Source of the DNA: Pseudeuparius sepicola
Lineage: Eukaryota; Arthropoda; Insecta; Coleoptera; Anthribidae
Length of the DNA stretch: 64,000 nucleotides
Assembly (NCBI GenBank): GCA_963920635.1
Contig: OY987304.1
Span: 35,340,365 to 35,404,364 of the forward strand
Direction of reading: 5' to 3'
Under the pieces are notes generated by a model. That model saw nothing but the letters and a program-made list of their open reading frames with translations. It was not told the origin of the DNA and did no database searches. The position numbers and the translations under genes are program-made. This document shows, piece by piece, positions 42,372 through 54,700 of the stretch. Every line of letters starts with the position of its first letter. The stretch's first letter is position 1.

Positions 42372-43790
42372 AATTTGTTGGAAGTCGCAGCAGCTTATTC
42401 AAGGCACAATAAGAAACAAATTTATCTAAATCAAGCTGGAATTCTCTACAGTCCTGCTCCGAATTTATAACACCATACATCTTTAAGTCATCCGCATAGA
42501 TTGCATATACCTCACAAAATTGAAACAACTACCAACAGCGGATATAAAAAAGAAAAATAATGATGAACCCAAAATGAATGGGAAATCCAGATTGCCATGC
42601 ACATCAGTATTTTCAAGCTTCACTAACAAAGTCGGTGTATACAGCATCTACCTCGCATCCTCGCAACCTTGCTGATTATCTCCATTCTTATTTTTTAATA
42701 GAAAGAACAGCTCTTAGTGAGGATTGATTCAAATATTTTGCAGTAGTTGAGATAATATATATTGGCCTATAATTAGTAACAAGTGACATATCTCCATTTT
42801 TAAAAATTGGGATAATTTGTGCACTTTGTTAAACATTGAAAATAGAGAAAGCAAGGGGGAAGCCCATACGGACCAGCACCCTTATTTATATCAGGATTAT
42901 CCCGTTCAGAGGAAACTTGATCCATGGTGGCATAATCAATAACTACAGCTTCTAGGGTTGTCATTAATTATATCCATATGAGACACTGGAGGGTTCAAAG
43001 ACAGAAGCAAAATATTCTGAAAAAGCATTACATATATCTTCTCATTGCTATTGAACTCTCTATCACCAAATCTTACAGATAGAGGATTGGATGTGCGATT
43101 ACGTTTGTTTGACAAGTTTGACCAAAAATGTTTTATGTTGAACTTTAGATTAGATTTTACATTTTCAACATACTTATTTTAGTCATTCACAAATCAACGT
43201 CTAAGTTCTTTACGAAGATTAGAAAAGTGAGGTAGTTACGATTATTATTATATCTTTTCCCTCTCTGGTGGTACTTGTACTTTTCCTTGACTAAAACTTT
43301 AATGTTGGTAGAATATCATATTGGGAATTCTCTATCATTTTTCCTTTTAGGAACACAGCTCTCAATGACAAAATTTAGCCTGTTATAAAAAACTCAACAC
43401 AATCGTCAGAATTTCGAAAGTGAAACAAGTTATTCCGATGAATATTCGATAATCTGTCATACTGACCAATTCATGAAATGAAATTTAACTTGATTGAAGC
43501 TAGATTTTATCGTTGCAAACCTCATAATACAGATTAAAATATAGTAGATTAAATGTATCAACAATGATCTCATCACTTATCATAAGGATCAAAAACCCAG
43601 GATAACTTAGCAGCATTAAAATTGCCTAGAATTACAAATTCATCTCCCGGAGAAGATAGCACAACATCTCACTCACTCGATTTAAGAAAGCACTAAGATT
43701 TTCGACACTTTCATAAGGCGGAATATTTATTATGTTACCATCGAGCTTCTATGATGATGGAGGAAGGAGGGAGGAGAGGAAAATATAAGG
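42372..43790 (-). pseudogene. LINE remnant, endonuclease and RT part
   Basis: Minus-strand pieces read ILGNFNAAKLSWVFDPYD (about 43585-43640), matching the GDFN box of the apurinic endonuclease; QIIPIFKNGDMSLVTNYRPI (about 42760-42820), the RT entry motif; VDAVYTDF; and IYADDLKMYGV (about 42470-42502), the RT catalytic box. Only about 270 bases separate NYRPI and YADD instead of about 450, so there is an internal deletion. Many stops. An old Jockey/CR1-type copy. Confidence 0.7.
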
Positions 43791-44496
43791 AAAATATAAA
43801 TTCTTTGACTAATGGAAGTCCAGGACCAGATAAGCGCCGGCAATAATATCTACAGGGTGATTTATTCATAACTACATTAATTTTAACAGTGGGTAGGGAA
43901 AAATATCCTGAATGCGAAATCGCAATTAAAAAAATTCCAACTTTTTTCTTAAAGCCGGAATTAATTTTTTTCTAAACCGCATTTTTACCTATTTGGCCCC
44001 CTATTTGCAGCTGCCACTGACTTTCTTTCAGGACGCATGAGGCATCGGCAGAGCATTGGACGACGCTTGCCGTCATGCGCGTCAGCATTGTTGCCAGATG
44101 TACGGAACTTTCATAAGTTTGAAGGAATGTTTCGGTACATGATTATTATTTGTATTGTAGGCGAATGTTCTGCAAAATTCATGCGGAAATTATGGCCAAA
44201 ATGTTAACACTTAGGTTTAGGTACCTCTTGTAATGGTTAGTTTTGGCCTGAGACACCTTAAGGGATAAATGCCAACAAGAAAAATAAATGAAACGACTGC
44301 TTACGCGACCTTTTGATTTTTGATGCTTTATTAAGTACTAAACTGGCTTACATGATTTCGTGGACCTTGACACCACCGAGGACGATCTTTTTCTTGATAG
44401 AACAAACTTCATTCACTTTCACTTCGCGCACTAATTTTTCCGCTCACTAGTTCACTGATAATCCTTTTTACTGCACGGAGACGCTCTTAGAGATGT
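43791..44496. other. Unassigned stretch
   Basis: A TACAGGGTGATTTATTCATAAC end-like motif at 43851 suggests a MITE fragment. No gene seen. Confidence 0.3.
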
Positions 44497-45010
44497 GTTC
44501 TGTGGGTGTCCCTCTTCCTCTGAAATAAGAACGTCGACATTAGCCAACATTAAGTTGCATCCAACACGAGCGACACACTTTTCTCAGTCCTTTCTTTCTC
44601 ATTATGTTTTCTTGTCATAGTTAAGGACTCATACCTATCTACAATAGAATCGAAATTTTTTAAACAGTTTCAGTATTTTCCAATCACTGTTTGTTGAAAC
44701 TATGTGCGTCTCGTGCTTGTAATGGCAAAAATAGCGTCTGTGGGTGTTCCGCTTCCTCTGAAATAAGAACGTCAACATTAGCGAACATATCTGGGGTCTA
44801 GTTGCTTAAACTTACCGTGTACTTTCCGCTTAGGTCGTATCCAACACGAACGACACACCAGTCCTTTCTTTCTCGTTATGTTTTCTTGTCATAGTTAAGG
44901 ACTCATACCTATTTCCAATAGAATCGAAATTTTTGAAACAGTTTCAGTATTTTCCAATCACTGTTTGTTGAAACTGTGTACGTCTCGTGCTTGTTATGGC
45001 AAAAATAGCG
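44497..45010 (+). repeat. Direct tandem duplication, about 235-275 bp units
   Basis: Units 44497-44732 and 44733-45010 share long identical runs, such as GTTATGTTTTCTTGTCATAG (second copy) and CAGTTTCAGTATTTTCCAAT. The second copy carries about 40 extra bases around 44790-44835. It lies at the outer edge of the foldback that follows. Confidence 0.8.
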
Positions 45011-47090
45011 GTGAAAGTTCTCCACGATGTACCTACGCAGCCCCGTTTTTTTTTATTGTGGCTACCTTTCTTATTTTCGAGGTCCCTGAACACGAATCTG
45101 ACCTTAGTTTTTTTTTGCTCGGACGTAGTTTCCGAGAAAATGAATTTTCAAATTTCCTTTTCACATCTCACTTTTCACGGCGATATTTGTGGTTATAATC
45201 CGGTTGACTTTTTACTGTACGCAGCTCAAACTGATCACCAGACTATTTTGCACCTTTTGCAATATCGACACTTCGCGAAAACCCGCGGAAAAACAGGAAA
45301 TAAGGTGGGTAATCTGTGTGTCCAAGATTAATTTTGCATTGTTTTCATGCCGGTTGCCTATCCCTTATTTCTGTTCTGTTTTCTGTTTGCAGCCTGAAGT
45401 TAGCGACGTTTAAAGTACCACCGATATTAAGAGAAGTACCTAAACTGGAGCGCTTGTTCTCAAAATCCGCACGAGGGAATTTGGCATGATAAAAATACCG
45501 TCAATAGTCTCCAAATTAAAATCTGTGAAATACAAAAAAGAATCATGCATGACCTTTCTTTAAACTATGCGTTACGGCAATAGTTAAGAAATAATAAGAA
45601 ATATTTTTGCCGTGTTTACGTAGGCTATTTTCGCCCGACATTCGGGGCTTGCTTAGTTTCTCATGATTATTTTTTGTATTTCACAAATTTGATTTGGAGA
45701 CTATTTACGGCCTTTTTAAGAGTATTTACCAACATTATGTTAGATTGTGGGACCTCTATCAACACCAATTTAAGTAATGTTAGGGTTAGGTATTGACAAA
45801 ACTGGACCTATAAAAATGAATGTTTAAATTTTCGTTTCATTAGCATTTTTATTTTTCTTCAAAATACGCACTTAAAAGTAGGAGGTTGTACCTACTTCTT
45901 TAAAAAAGGAAGGGTAATTCTTCATTACGTAAAGCATTGAATGCCAAATTCCCTCGTGCGGGTTTTGAGAACAAGTGCTCCAGTTTACTTCTCTTAATAT
46001 CGGTGGTACTTTAAATCAGCGCCACACAAATGTCAGGGCAGGCGTCAAAAACGCCGAAAAGAAGACAGCGTCATCGATTTTTCGCCCACTAGCCCGTTCC
46101 ACCATCGGTCATAATTACGTCCGTGTACCGATTTTATTTTTTCTAAGGGTGTTTCTGGCATTTTTTGAGATACCATTCCACAGATTACCTCCTTTGGAGA
46201 GGGGTCATCTCCAGTTTTAATGAAAATCTCGGACCTCGAGGGTAAAGGGTTCTTCGCCCTCGGAGTGTATTTCCGTTTTTAATTATTTTTCTAAGTAGGT
46301 ACGTTCCCCCTACTTTTTGGGGATGCCATTCCACAATACATCCCGAGAGCGAATGTACACTTTGCCCTCGAGATCCGAGATTTTCCTTAAAACTGGAGAC
46401 CACCCGTCCCCAAAGGAGCTTATTTGTGGAATAGCATCCCCAAAAAGTAGGGGGAACGTAGGTACTTAGAAAAATTAAAAACGGAAATATATCCCGAGGG
46501 CGAATGGACCCCTGTCCCTCGAGATCCGAGATTTTCATTGAAACTGAAGATGACCCCTTTCCAAAGGAGGTAATCTGTGGAATGGTATCCCAAAAAATGC
46601 CAGAAACACCCTTAGAAAAAATAATATTGGTACACGGACTTTAATTATGATTGATGGTGGAACGGGCTAGTGGGCGAAAAATCGATGACGCTGTCTTTTC
46701 GGCGTTGACGCCGGCGCCATGGCGCTGGCGTTAGTGACGCTAACTTCACCTAAGCACCTAAGTAGCGGAGCGGAGGACAGCGGACAGGGCAATGCATAAA
46801 TCTTGGATATTTTCTGTTTTTCCGCGGGTTTTCGCCAAGTGTCGATGTTGCAAAAGGTGCAAAATAGTATGGTGATTAGTTTGAGCTGTGTACAGTAAAA
46901 ATTTACCCCGATTATAACCACAAATATCGCCGTAAAAAGTGAGGTGTCAAAGGGAAATTCGAAAATCCATTTTCTCGGAAACTACGTCGAGCACCAAAAA
47001 CTAAGGTGTTCAGGAACCTCGAAAATAGGGGGGTAGCCAAAATTAAAAAAAAAAAACAGGCTGCGTATACACAGTGGGGAACTTTTACCA
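44965..47090. mobile_element. Multi-level foldback element, 2.1 kb
   Basis: Four inverted pairs nest about related centres. The outer pair is 44995-45315 with 46800-47085 (repeat family). Next comes 45405-45490 with 45938-46015 (around ACCACCGATATTAAGAGAAG), with 45490-45560 and 45655-45725 inside it. The third block, 46017-46335 with 46430-46720, includes ATCGATTTTTCGCCCACTAG and its inverse. A smaller pair lies around 46350-46420. No protein is recognised; the open frames are shadows of the palindromes. Such structures arise from repeated nested insertion or inverted duplication. Confidence 0.65.
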
Positions 47091-50000
47091 AAATTGTTTT
47101 AGAGATCGTGATTTGTGCAGTGAAAAGTGTAGTGACATTCTGAAGGAATATGTGTCAGTTAGATGCTGAATGCGGAAAGTCCAAGATGTGCTAACACTCT
47201 TTTGTTGTCCCATGTCCCATTAACCAGAGGTAAATTCATAAACTGGATATTTTTTCTTATTTAAATTATGGAAACGAAACGGCAACATCGCGGCCGGCGC
47301 CATGTTCCCCACCAGAAAGCCTCATTCACATGCGTTCAGGTGCGTCTCGTTACGTGGGATTAGGGATAAATTGCCCCATTATTTAAACATGCAGCGAAAA
47401 ATTTTTTTTTTGCGTTTTTGGCATATATGTACCTCCCTGATGACGTGGTTAAAATTATTGTATTTATGAATAAATCACCCTGTATATTACAGTTAAAAAA
47501 TATTCTATATTTGTAAACAAATCTCGCAAATCGGTTTTGACTCATTTCCAACCGCCGTATCGATCTGAAATTTTGCAAATTTATTCAATTCCGGGACTCA
47601 ATGGTTCCTTGTAATAGTGATTCATTAGCAGAGATGGAGAGAATGGGTGCAAATATATCATAATGAAAGAGTTAGTTCCTCCATATCAGATACTTGATTA
47701 GATTTGGATGTAAAAGTACTCTAGACCGGTAAAATTCAAAGTTTATTTAGGACTTAAAATTAAAAAAATAATAATAACTAAAAACATAACAATAAGTAAA
47801 AAATAATTGAGTTGATAATAGGCTTGATATTTCTTAATATAAAATTATTTTATGTAAAAGCGTGGGGTGCTATAATGTCATGTAATATGTATGATTTGAC
47901 AATATTTGTAATGTCGAAATGACGTATATTACCGAACTAGTGCTTCTTTAAATTGCTTATTGCTTAAATGAAAATTCTGTTTGTAACATGAATTAATCAT
48001 ACCAAAGAAATTAAGGCTTCTGTATCTTCCTTAGTTCGTTATAATATACTAATAGTGCTTTTCACTAATCATGCTTCCAAGCTTCTTTTCTCTACATACA
48101 TTATCGTAACGGTCATAGGCCAGCTGCTGTTTTTCTCGTGATTTCTCTGGCACAAGATTTAAAACAACACTTGGACTAATTTCTATTTAGATGGTTCTTA
48201 TTCAACTTTGAAAATTTAACAAAATGAATTTATTAACTATTTATTACGTTTAATTGGATTTTTTAAAATATATTTTATAATATTGTGATGATAATAATAA
48301 TAATACACGGTTGTACATAAAATTTTGTACATAACACGTGGGATAGGCATTATTATCGCACTTATGTGAATCGCGACTCGGCCTATGACCTCGTCATACA
48401 ACTTCACATGCGTGCGTTAATAATATCCATATACAACTAGTTAAGTAAATTATTATTACTCTAGAAAATAACTATTAACTTAGATAGAAACTAACATAAT
48501 TTGTAGAACGGAATCGATTGGGCCTCGCTTAAAACGTTATAAAAACTTAGAGCGATAAGGCACCAGAAAGCGCACCACGCTTTTATATGAAGAATATTAT
48601 ATTAAGAAATATCAAGCATATTATCAAATGAATTATGTTTTTCATTGTAGTCGACAATAAAAGGGTATTTTTAGTTTTTTAAATTAATAATTTTTAAAAT
48701 CTGCTTGGAATTTTAGGTTAGGTCTTTTTTGACCATAAACTTGATTATCGATATTACAATATGGCGTCCGGTCGCCATATTGGATTTTCCTGCTGCTTGA
48801 TAATAGTGGTTATGGACATAATAGAAATTTCTACTTTTGCACAATCTCAAAAAATATTGTAAAACTTATTATATCTAGACTAATAATAATTTTAGTAATC
48901 CCAGCGAGTGTAGGAAAACTATTATTAGTAAATAACAAAGGTAAACCTATTTACCGCAAATCGACATTTTGTACAGCGCTCTTAGCCTTGTTGAGTTGTT
49001 TTTCTGTAGCTGCTTCTCTGCTACTACGAAAAAAGCTTCTTGCAATAAATGCAATAAATAAATATATGTGTCGGTCAATCTAACACTCAAGAAGACACTT
49101 GCCTATAAAAGCAATAATTAAACTGCGCCATATAGAATATACTCGCTATCCCAAGCATTTCGCAATTCCCCTCATGCCTATGCCGTGCATCAAGTCAAAC
49201 TCTACCTATAATAACCCGCCCATTCTCTCTTGAGACAGATGGAAGACGAATGTGACTATCTATTATAGGAGGTATTCTCATTTGGCTAGTAAATTTTGTT
49301 GATTATACGCTTAACAATTCGATACGGTGCAAAAAGGTTACGGATTATCGTTGTTGTTCGCTAGGGTGTTGACAGATTGTAACTTTGAGCTAATTTAATT
49401 CTGGTAGACTACAGACTAGCTTGGTCCGACGGATACCAATGCAGAAAAACAGCATAAATAAACTAGTTTACAAGAATAAATACAAGATTTACGAACACAA
49501 ATAAAAATACGAGGCAAATTCCAGGGCTAATTGACAAAATACAAAACGTTTCTGGGTCGTTCGGAGCGGTCTTGCAATACGATTGTTGGCAGATAAGGAA
49601 TTAGTTTCGTAAATGAAAGGAAGTGCACTAAGAGCCATTAGACTTCATGAACATCCAACCTTTTATCTCACTAATACCGCAGCACAATTTTCACCCAGGT
49701 ATCCATAAAAATAAACAACATATTTAATTTGTTGATTGAAACAGTTTAGGAAATAAGGAATTTTGAGGAAGTTCAATGTGGACATGACGTGACACAAATA
49801 CCTACATTATTCGACAAAACTTTCCGAAAGTGGTAGTTCATATTGCGTGTAATACTATTTGATTTATTCTTTTTTGTTGTTAAATTAAAGGCACCGATTA
49901 GCTATACCTTACGTCACTAATTATAATTAATTATGAAATCTCGTTTATCACTAGTTACGTTACCGTCAACAATGTAACTCAACTTGCATGGAATAATAAT

Positions 50001-50250
50001 TCTGCTTCAAATACAAATACATATTACATTTTACATTACAGCTGCATTATAGCAAAGATGCTCAGAAACGGAGTTTGCAGAAATAAAAAATACTTCGTGC
50101 AACAATACAAATACACCAATATAAAATACTCCAATCTTCCGTAATACTGAATAATACATTCCACTCTGCCAGCTTTCCAATGTTCCGTCCTAATTTAACG
50201 AATTCTCGGTTGGTATTCCCCTTTTTAAATTTCATGAAGGAGATATCCGC
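47091..50250. other. Unassigned 3.1-kb stretch
   Basis: No gene or clear inverted repeat pair found. There is a short ATAATAATAATAATA run near 48288, and CACCCTGTATATTACAG at 47477 looks like one MITE end. Mostly AT-rich. Confidence 0.3.
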
Positions 50251-50592
50251 CGCATTGTGAACGTACAAATAACATTATCCGCCAGATTATTGCCGACCAT
50301 AAACGAGACAATCCCAGATAGCAATCGCAACTTCCATTTGGGAAGCGCTCAAATGAATTGTTCTAAAAATTGTTCCATTAAGAGCATACGGCGCCGGTTT
50401 GTTCAGAGGATGGCGACTGAACTTTTTTATATTAGATATTTGGAGGGAAGTATATGACATTCCAACGCCCACACATGTGGCTGAGTATGATCGTCTCATA
50501 ACGGCAATCAGACTTGCACTTCCAACCATGGAAGAATTGGTTAGATGTGCAATAATTAACATAGTTTTTTCCAGTGGGCTAATACAATAAAG
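50250..50592 (+). pseudogene. Possible transposase C-terminal fragment
   Basis: The frame 50399-50590 reads WREVYDIPTPTHVAEYDRL and ITAIRLALPTMEELVRCAI. A spacing of VYxxPTPT, a Leu-rich helix and a following Arg-Cys element resembles the end of IS630/mariner-type transposases. No catalytic Asp is seen and upstream matches fail, so confidence is low. Confidence 0.2.
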
Positions 50593-50777
50593 AAAAAATT
50601 CTTCGTTTTTCACCTGGAGCCTCTAAACATATTATAGGAAACCGCATTTGTTCGATTTTTTAGGACTTAATTAAGCCAGATTTTAAATGAAAAACTCTTT
50701 AAAAAATCGCAGTATAAGGCCAGGCTTTGGGATACAGTGTTTTTGGTTTTTCATGTTAACACCCCTGAAAATCATTT

Positions 50778-51130
50778 TTTAAAAATATACAGAGAGTTCT
50801 ATTCTGCAAGGTGTCAAAGTTGAGCAAAATAGGAATTTTAAAAGCATCTGGGAAGTCAAATATGCCATGAAATTACTTAGAAACAGATGAACGAAGAAGA
50901 GGACGATTCACAGTGTTGATGGGCAAACATCCAATAAAAATTATACAATAAACTCGATTTTTGACTCGTATAAAGTTTCAAAAATTCAGCATATTGAATT
51001 AGCACGGAGAGGAACACCTTGTATATTTTTTATTGGATGCATCAACACTGTGAGTCGTCCTCTTCTTCATTCAACTGTTTCGAAGTACTTGCATGGCACA
51101 CTTGACTCGCCAAATGCCTTTAAAATTAAT
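50778..51130. repeat. Diverged copy of the 25135-26273 foldback family
   Basis: GGTGTCAAAGTTGAGCAAAA and the following 60 bases match 25417-25480, and the inverted partner at about 51000-51130 has CACACTTGACTCGCCAAATGC. The arms also pair with each other around CACAGTGTTGATG / CATCAACACTGTG. An old truncated copy. Confidence 0.6.
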
Positions 51131-51257
51131 AAACTCCTGGACAAAATTAACGCATCAATGTAATAAATCCCCACAAAAATTAAAATAAATTAATGGAAAA
51201 ATAAATTATTGGAAACTAAACGAAAAGCATCAAATTGCATTATGTAATTAGTTTAAG

Positions 51258-51579
51258 ACATTTTGACCCATAAAATGGCTTTTTTCGATCTGTAGCGAGT
51301 AACACGCATAATTTAAAACTTTTGGTTAATACAAATTTTAATCTAAAATTACTCACATTGTGAGACAAAAATTATTTAAAAATATTTATCACAATGGCCG
51401 TTATTAGGCTTTTTGCGCAAATGCTAATAACGGCCATTGTGATAAATATTTATAAATAATTTTTGTCTCAAAATGTGAGTAGGTAATTACTAAGATTAAA
51501 ATTTGTATTGACCAAAAGTTTAAAATTTGCCTGTTACTCGCTACAGATCGAAAAAAAGACATTTTATGGGTCAAAATGT
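51258..51579. mobile_element. Near-perfect 322-bp palindrome
   Basis: The outer arms ACATTTTGACCCATAAAATG and the inverse match, and identity continues almost to the centre (AATAACGGCCATTGTGATAA and its inverse near 51390-51445), with a loop of about 20 bases. A MITE or inverted duplication; it can form a long hairpin RNA. No flanking duplication identified. Confidence 0.75.
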
Positions 51580-51602
51580 TGAATCACCACGCAAGTGCTG
51601 TA

Positions 51603-52074
51603 CAGGGTGTTCCCGTATATTTTGACCCACCCCTATAGAGGCTCTATTTGTCGAGTCAGAAAAAAATTACTTAAATGAAAGTTATAGGACACCAAGGTGT
51701 ATTGTCCCAAGAATAATGGATTGACAGGAATGCCGTTGCCTAAATCGAAATGTTTTTCCATGTTCAACCTTGATTAATAAAGATCGTATTTATCTGCAAT
51801 TCGGAATATCATGCGAATGCTTAGAGCAAACATATAACATATTTATATTGTGGGAATCGGGAAATTGCGTGCAATTCAAAAATCTATAAATATACAGGGT
51901 GTTCCATTAAAAAAAAGTTTATATTTTTTCATAAATTTGCGATGCTCATTTGTTTTATCTAGTAACAGATCCTAGCGGTTCAGAAAAACCCCTATAACTT
52001 TCATTTACGTAATTTTTTTCTAACGCGAAAAATATAGGCTCCAGGGGTGGGTCAAAATATACGGAAACACCCTG
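51603..52074. mobile_element. TA-flanked MITE, 472 bp
   Basis: Flanked by TA (51601-51602, 52075-52076). The ends CAGGGTGTTCCCGTATATTT and the inverse AAATATACGGAAACACCCTG continue for about 80 bp each. A second CAGGGTGTTCCATTAAAAAA end-like motif lies inside at 51895. Mariner-type MITE with a partial inner element. No coding. Confidence 0.75.
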
Positions 52075-52189
52075 TACATTGAGTCTTAACAGTAGCAAAT
52101 GTCCAAAGAGAAGCAAAATTATTTTAAATATAATTTGAAATTTTGTATGTTGGTGCGTTAAATTTGTCCAAAAGTGGGTATATTTTGTT

Positions 52190-52225
52190 CAACTTTGGCG
52201 CCCTGCAGCAAAGAACTCCCTGATG
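52190..52225. repeat. Small fragment of the 25-kb foldback family
   Basis: TTCAACTTTGGCGCCCTGCA and AAAGAACTCCCTG parallel CTCAACTTTGACACCCTGCA and AATGGAACTCCCTG at 25978-26010. Confidence 0.5.
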
Positions 52226-52344
52226 ATATAGAACATGTCATGTCATTTGCAAAAGACACTATGCCCTTTTATGAATAATAATTGTTGTCATGAAAACCGT
52301 TAAGCGCTAATACAATTTAAGTATTTTTTGCTAAACTAAAGAAA

Positions 52345-52560
52345 ACCACGGAACGAAGTTTCAGCGGCCCCGGAAAAACAATCGTTGACGTTGAATCGGC
52401 TCCGGGGCGGGGCTCTCGGAAATTTAGAATAAATCCGGAAGTAAATTAAGGGCTAGGGGCGGGGCGCCCACACATGGCGAGATTCCGCGGGGCAATGCAG
52501 ATGGAGATGAGATCCCGGCTTTCCTCCTGCTGCTTTTTGCTCGGTGTTTGTTTAAATTCC
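52345..52560. promoter_or_regulatory. GC-rich non-coding island
   Basis: GCTCCGGGGCGGGGCTC and GGGCTAGGGGCGGGGCGCCC stand out against AT-rich DNA. GGGGCGGGGC is an Sp1/KLF-type GC box. No supported open frame. A regulatory role is inference. Confidence 0.3.
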
Positions 52561-53084
52561 GAGTTATGGCGGCCACCCGAGTATATTATATTATGTACAG
52601 GGTTATCACTTTTATACGCCAGGCATGTGGCATGTGTTCGTGGAACACGGTTGAAGAAATGGAGTTATTATTTTATGGGGGATGAAATAGGATAAAGGAA
52701 TAATCTGACCTATCAAAATATTTTGATACTTTTTACATATCGTCGTCGAGCGTGTAATAGCTCCAATGTGACAATTAGGGTGAAAGTCGGGTTTTGACAC
52801 ATTTTGGTTTATTTTGGATATATTTTGATATTTCGATTCAGTACATCGGAGCTATTCTGCGTGTACAATTTATAATCTCAATGTTTTGATAGTTAGGTAC
52901 ATTTAGTTTTAGTGCTTGAGTTTTTAAGCTTTTTTAAAAAAAATTGTTTAAATAACTGCGCCAAATATTTGTAGAATGTAGAATATTTTAAATAGTTTTA
53001 AGTAGGTACCTACTTGGACAATGTAAATTTTCTTACCTTATTATGTGATTGTATGAATTTACAGAATATTATTTTAATTATATA
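52561..53084. other. Unassigned stretch
   Basis: No gene or inverted repeat pair seen. Confidence 0.25.
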
Positions 53085-53992
53085 CAGTGCTATTCATAAA
53101 GTTTGCACCAAATGGGAAATTTTTTTATTATTCTATTTTTTGAAAATCTGATTTTGGGATATGTTGGCACATGTCTTGTTTACACTATTGCGCCTAAAGA
53201 AGGTCGTGACGTCACAGCCCATGCCTGTCAAATTTGACATTTAAAATAAAAAAATGAGAAAAATCAGGTTTGCCTTGAATTTATCCAAAAAAGTATTAAG
53301 AAAATGTGCTTGTATTGTATTATTTCGCCCATATTCAAATTTTCAGAAGGATATTAGATTATTCGTGTTTCTTACTTGATATTCCTGGAATTGAATCTGA
53401 ATCCATAAAATTCGATACAAAACTGTACCTTATAATTATGTTTCACTAAATTTCAAAAAAATGATGCTTTTGGTGTAAAAATATTACAACACTGGCCCAG
53501 GGAATAAACTTATCTTACAATGAAAGAGTCTTTGCACCAAGATTGCATTCTTACAGAATAGCTATTTTAAAAAATCTCATGTTTCTCCTTAACTTTGTAT
53601 TGCGATTTATTTGTATTGTTATGGTTTAGTAAGAGGGAAACCACTAAATAAATTTCTTCCGTTATTTGCGGGAAAAAAATATCGAGTACCGATTTGAAGC
53701 GAAATAATTAAGAAAAAACGAACATCGTGACATCTTTCTGAAAAATTGCATAGGGGCACAATAATGCAATACAAATACATTTTCTTAATAACTGTTTCCG
53801 ATATTTTCAAGGCAAACCTGATTTTTTCCAATTTTTTATTTTAAATGTCAAATTTGCCAGGCATGGGCTATGACGTCACGACCCTCTTTAGGCGCAATAG
53901 TGTAAACAAGACATGCACCAACATATCAGATTTTCAAAAATTATAATAATACAAATTTTTCCCATTTGGTGCAAACTTTATGAATAGCACTG
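53085..53992. mobile_element. TA-flanked 908-bp element, Tc1/mariner-type
   Basis: Flanked by TA (53083-53084, 53993-53994). The ends are CAGTGCTATTCATAAAGTTT and the inverse AAACTTTATGAATAGCACTG. Inverted identity runs about 200 bp, including TAGTGTAAACAAGACATG and GGGCTATGACGTCACGACC. The centre has no transposase. CAGTG ends and long arms mark a non-autonomous Tc1-like element. Confidence 0.8.
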
Positions 53993-54509
53993 TATATAGG
54001 TAGATTACTGTCTCGTTTGCCAGCTGACCCACGCTTTATACGCTTCGCTGAAATACAATTTTAAAAATCTAATTTTCACTTTGATCTATAAAAAGAATGT
54101 TCCCGTGTTACATTTGGATCACATGCACCTTTAGATGGACGCATTGAGTAATGTATTCCTTTACTCAATGGTGGAAGGTAAGGCCGAGGATAATGTTTTG
54201 TAGTAAATATGTATTGCGTTAATAATTTCTTATATTGTTGGAATTTATTTCCATCGATCTTGGACATTATGGACCAGAATAGAGAGTCTCATCTTGTCAA
54301 ATATGTCAAATGGAGCCCAACTTTTACGTAATTTTTCACACACCAGATAAGATCTTTCAGATAAATAAAGTAGACTGCGTTCTTCATTTATTATAGATTA
54401 ATTTAAAACTGACGAAAAAGATCCACAGCGACCTGCAATGAATTAATTACCGTTTAAAGCTGGGTTCAATTTGACAAATTTGACAAGATGAACTAGATAA
54501 TGGGTTCAT

Positions 54510-54692
54510 ACGAAGGCCTGGAAGGGTCACTCGCCTTTTTTTTCTAGATCCGCTCCTAAAATTTCGACTTATAAGTCGAAATATTGACCCAAAATTTCAC
54601 TTATAACTCGAAACTTTAAAGTTTCGACTTAAACGTCGAAATTTTAGAAGCGGATCTAGAAAAAAAGGCGAATGTCCCTTTCAGGCCTTCGT
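54510..54692. mobile_element. Short palindromic MITE with 8-bp target duplication
   Basis: 183 bp, ends ACGAAGGCCTG and CAGGCCTTCGT. The flanks are GGGTTCAT (54502-54509) and AGGTTCAT (54693-54700), 7 of 8 identical. Arms pair for about 60 bp (TCTAGATCCGCT / AGCGGATCTAGA), and the inner ATTTCGACTTATAAGTCGAA is itself palindromic. The 8-bp duplication suggests a hAT or P-type origin. Confidence 0.7.
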
Positions 54693-54700
54693 AGGTTCAT

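Noticed and set aside
50287..50613. 108-codon minus-strand open frame
   Set aside because: The opposite strand gives the more protein-like reading, and no motif is seen on the minus strand.
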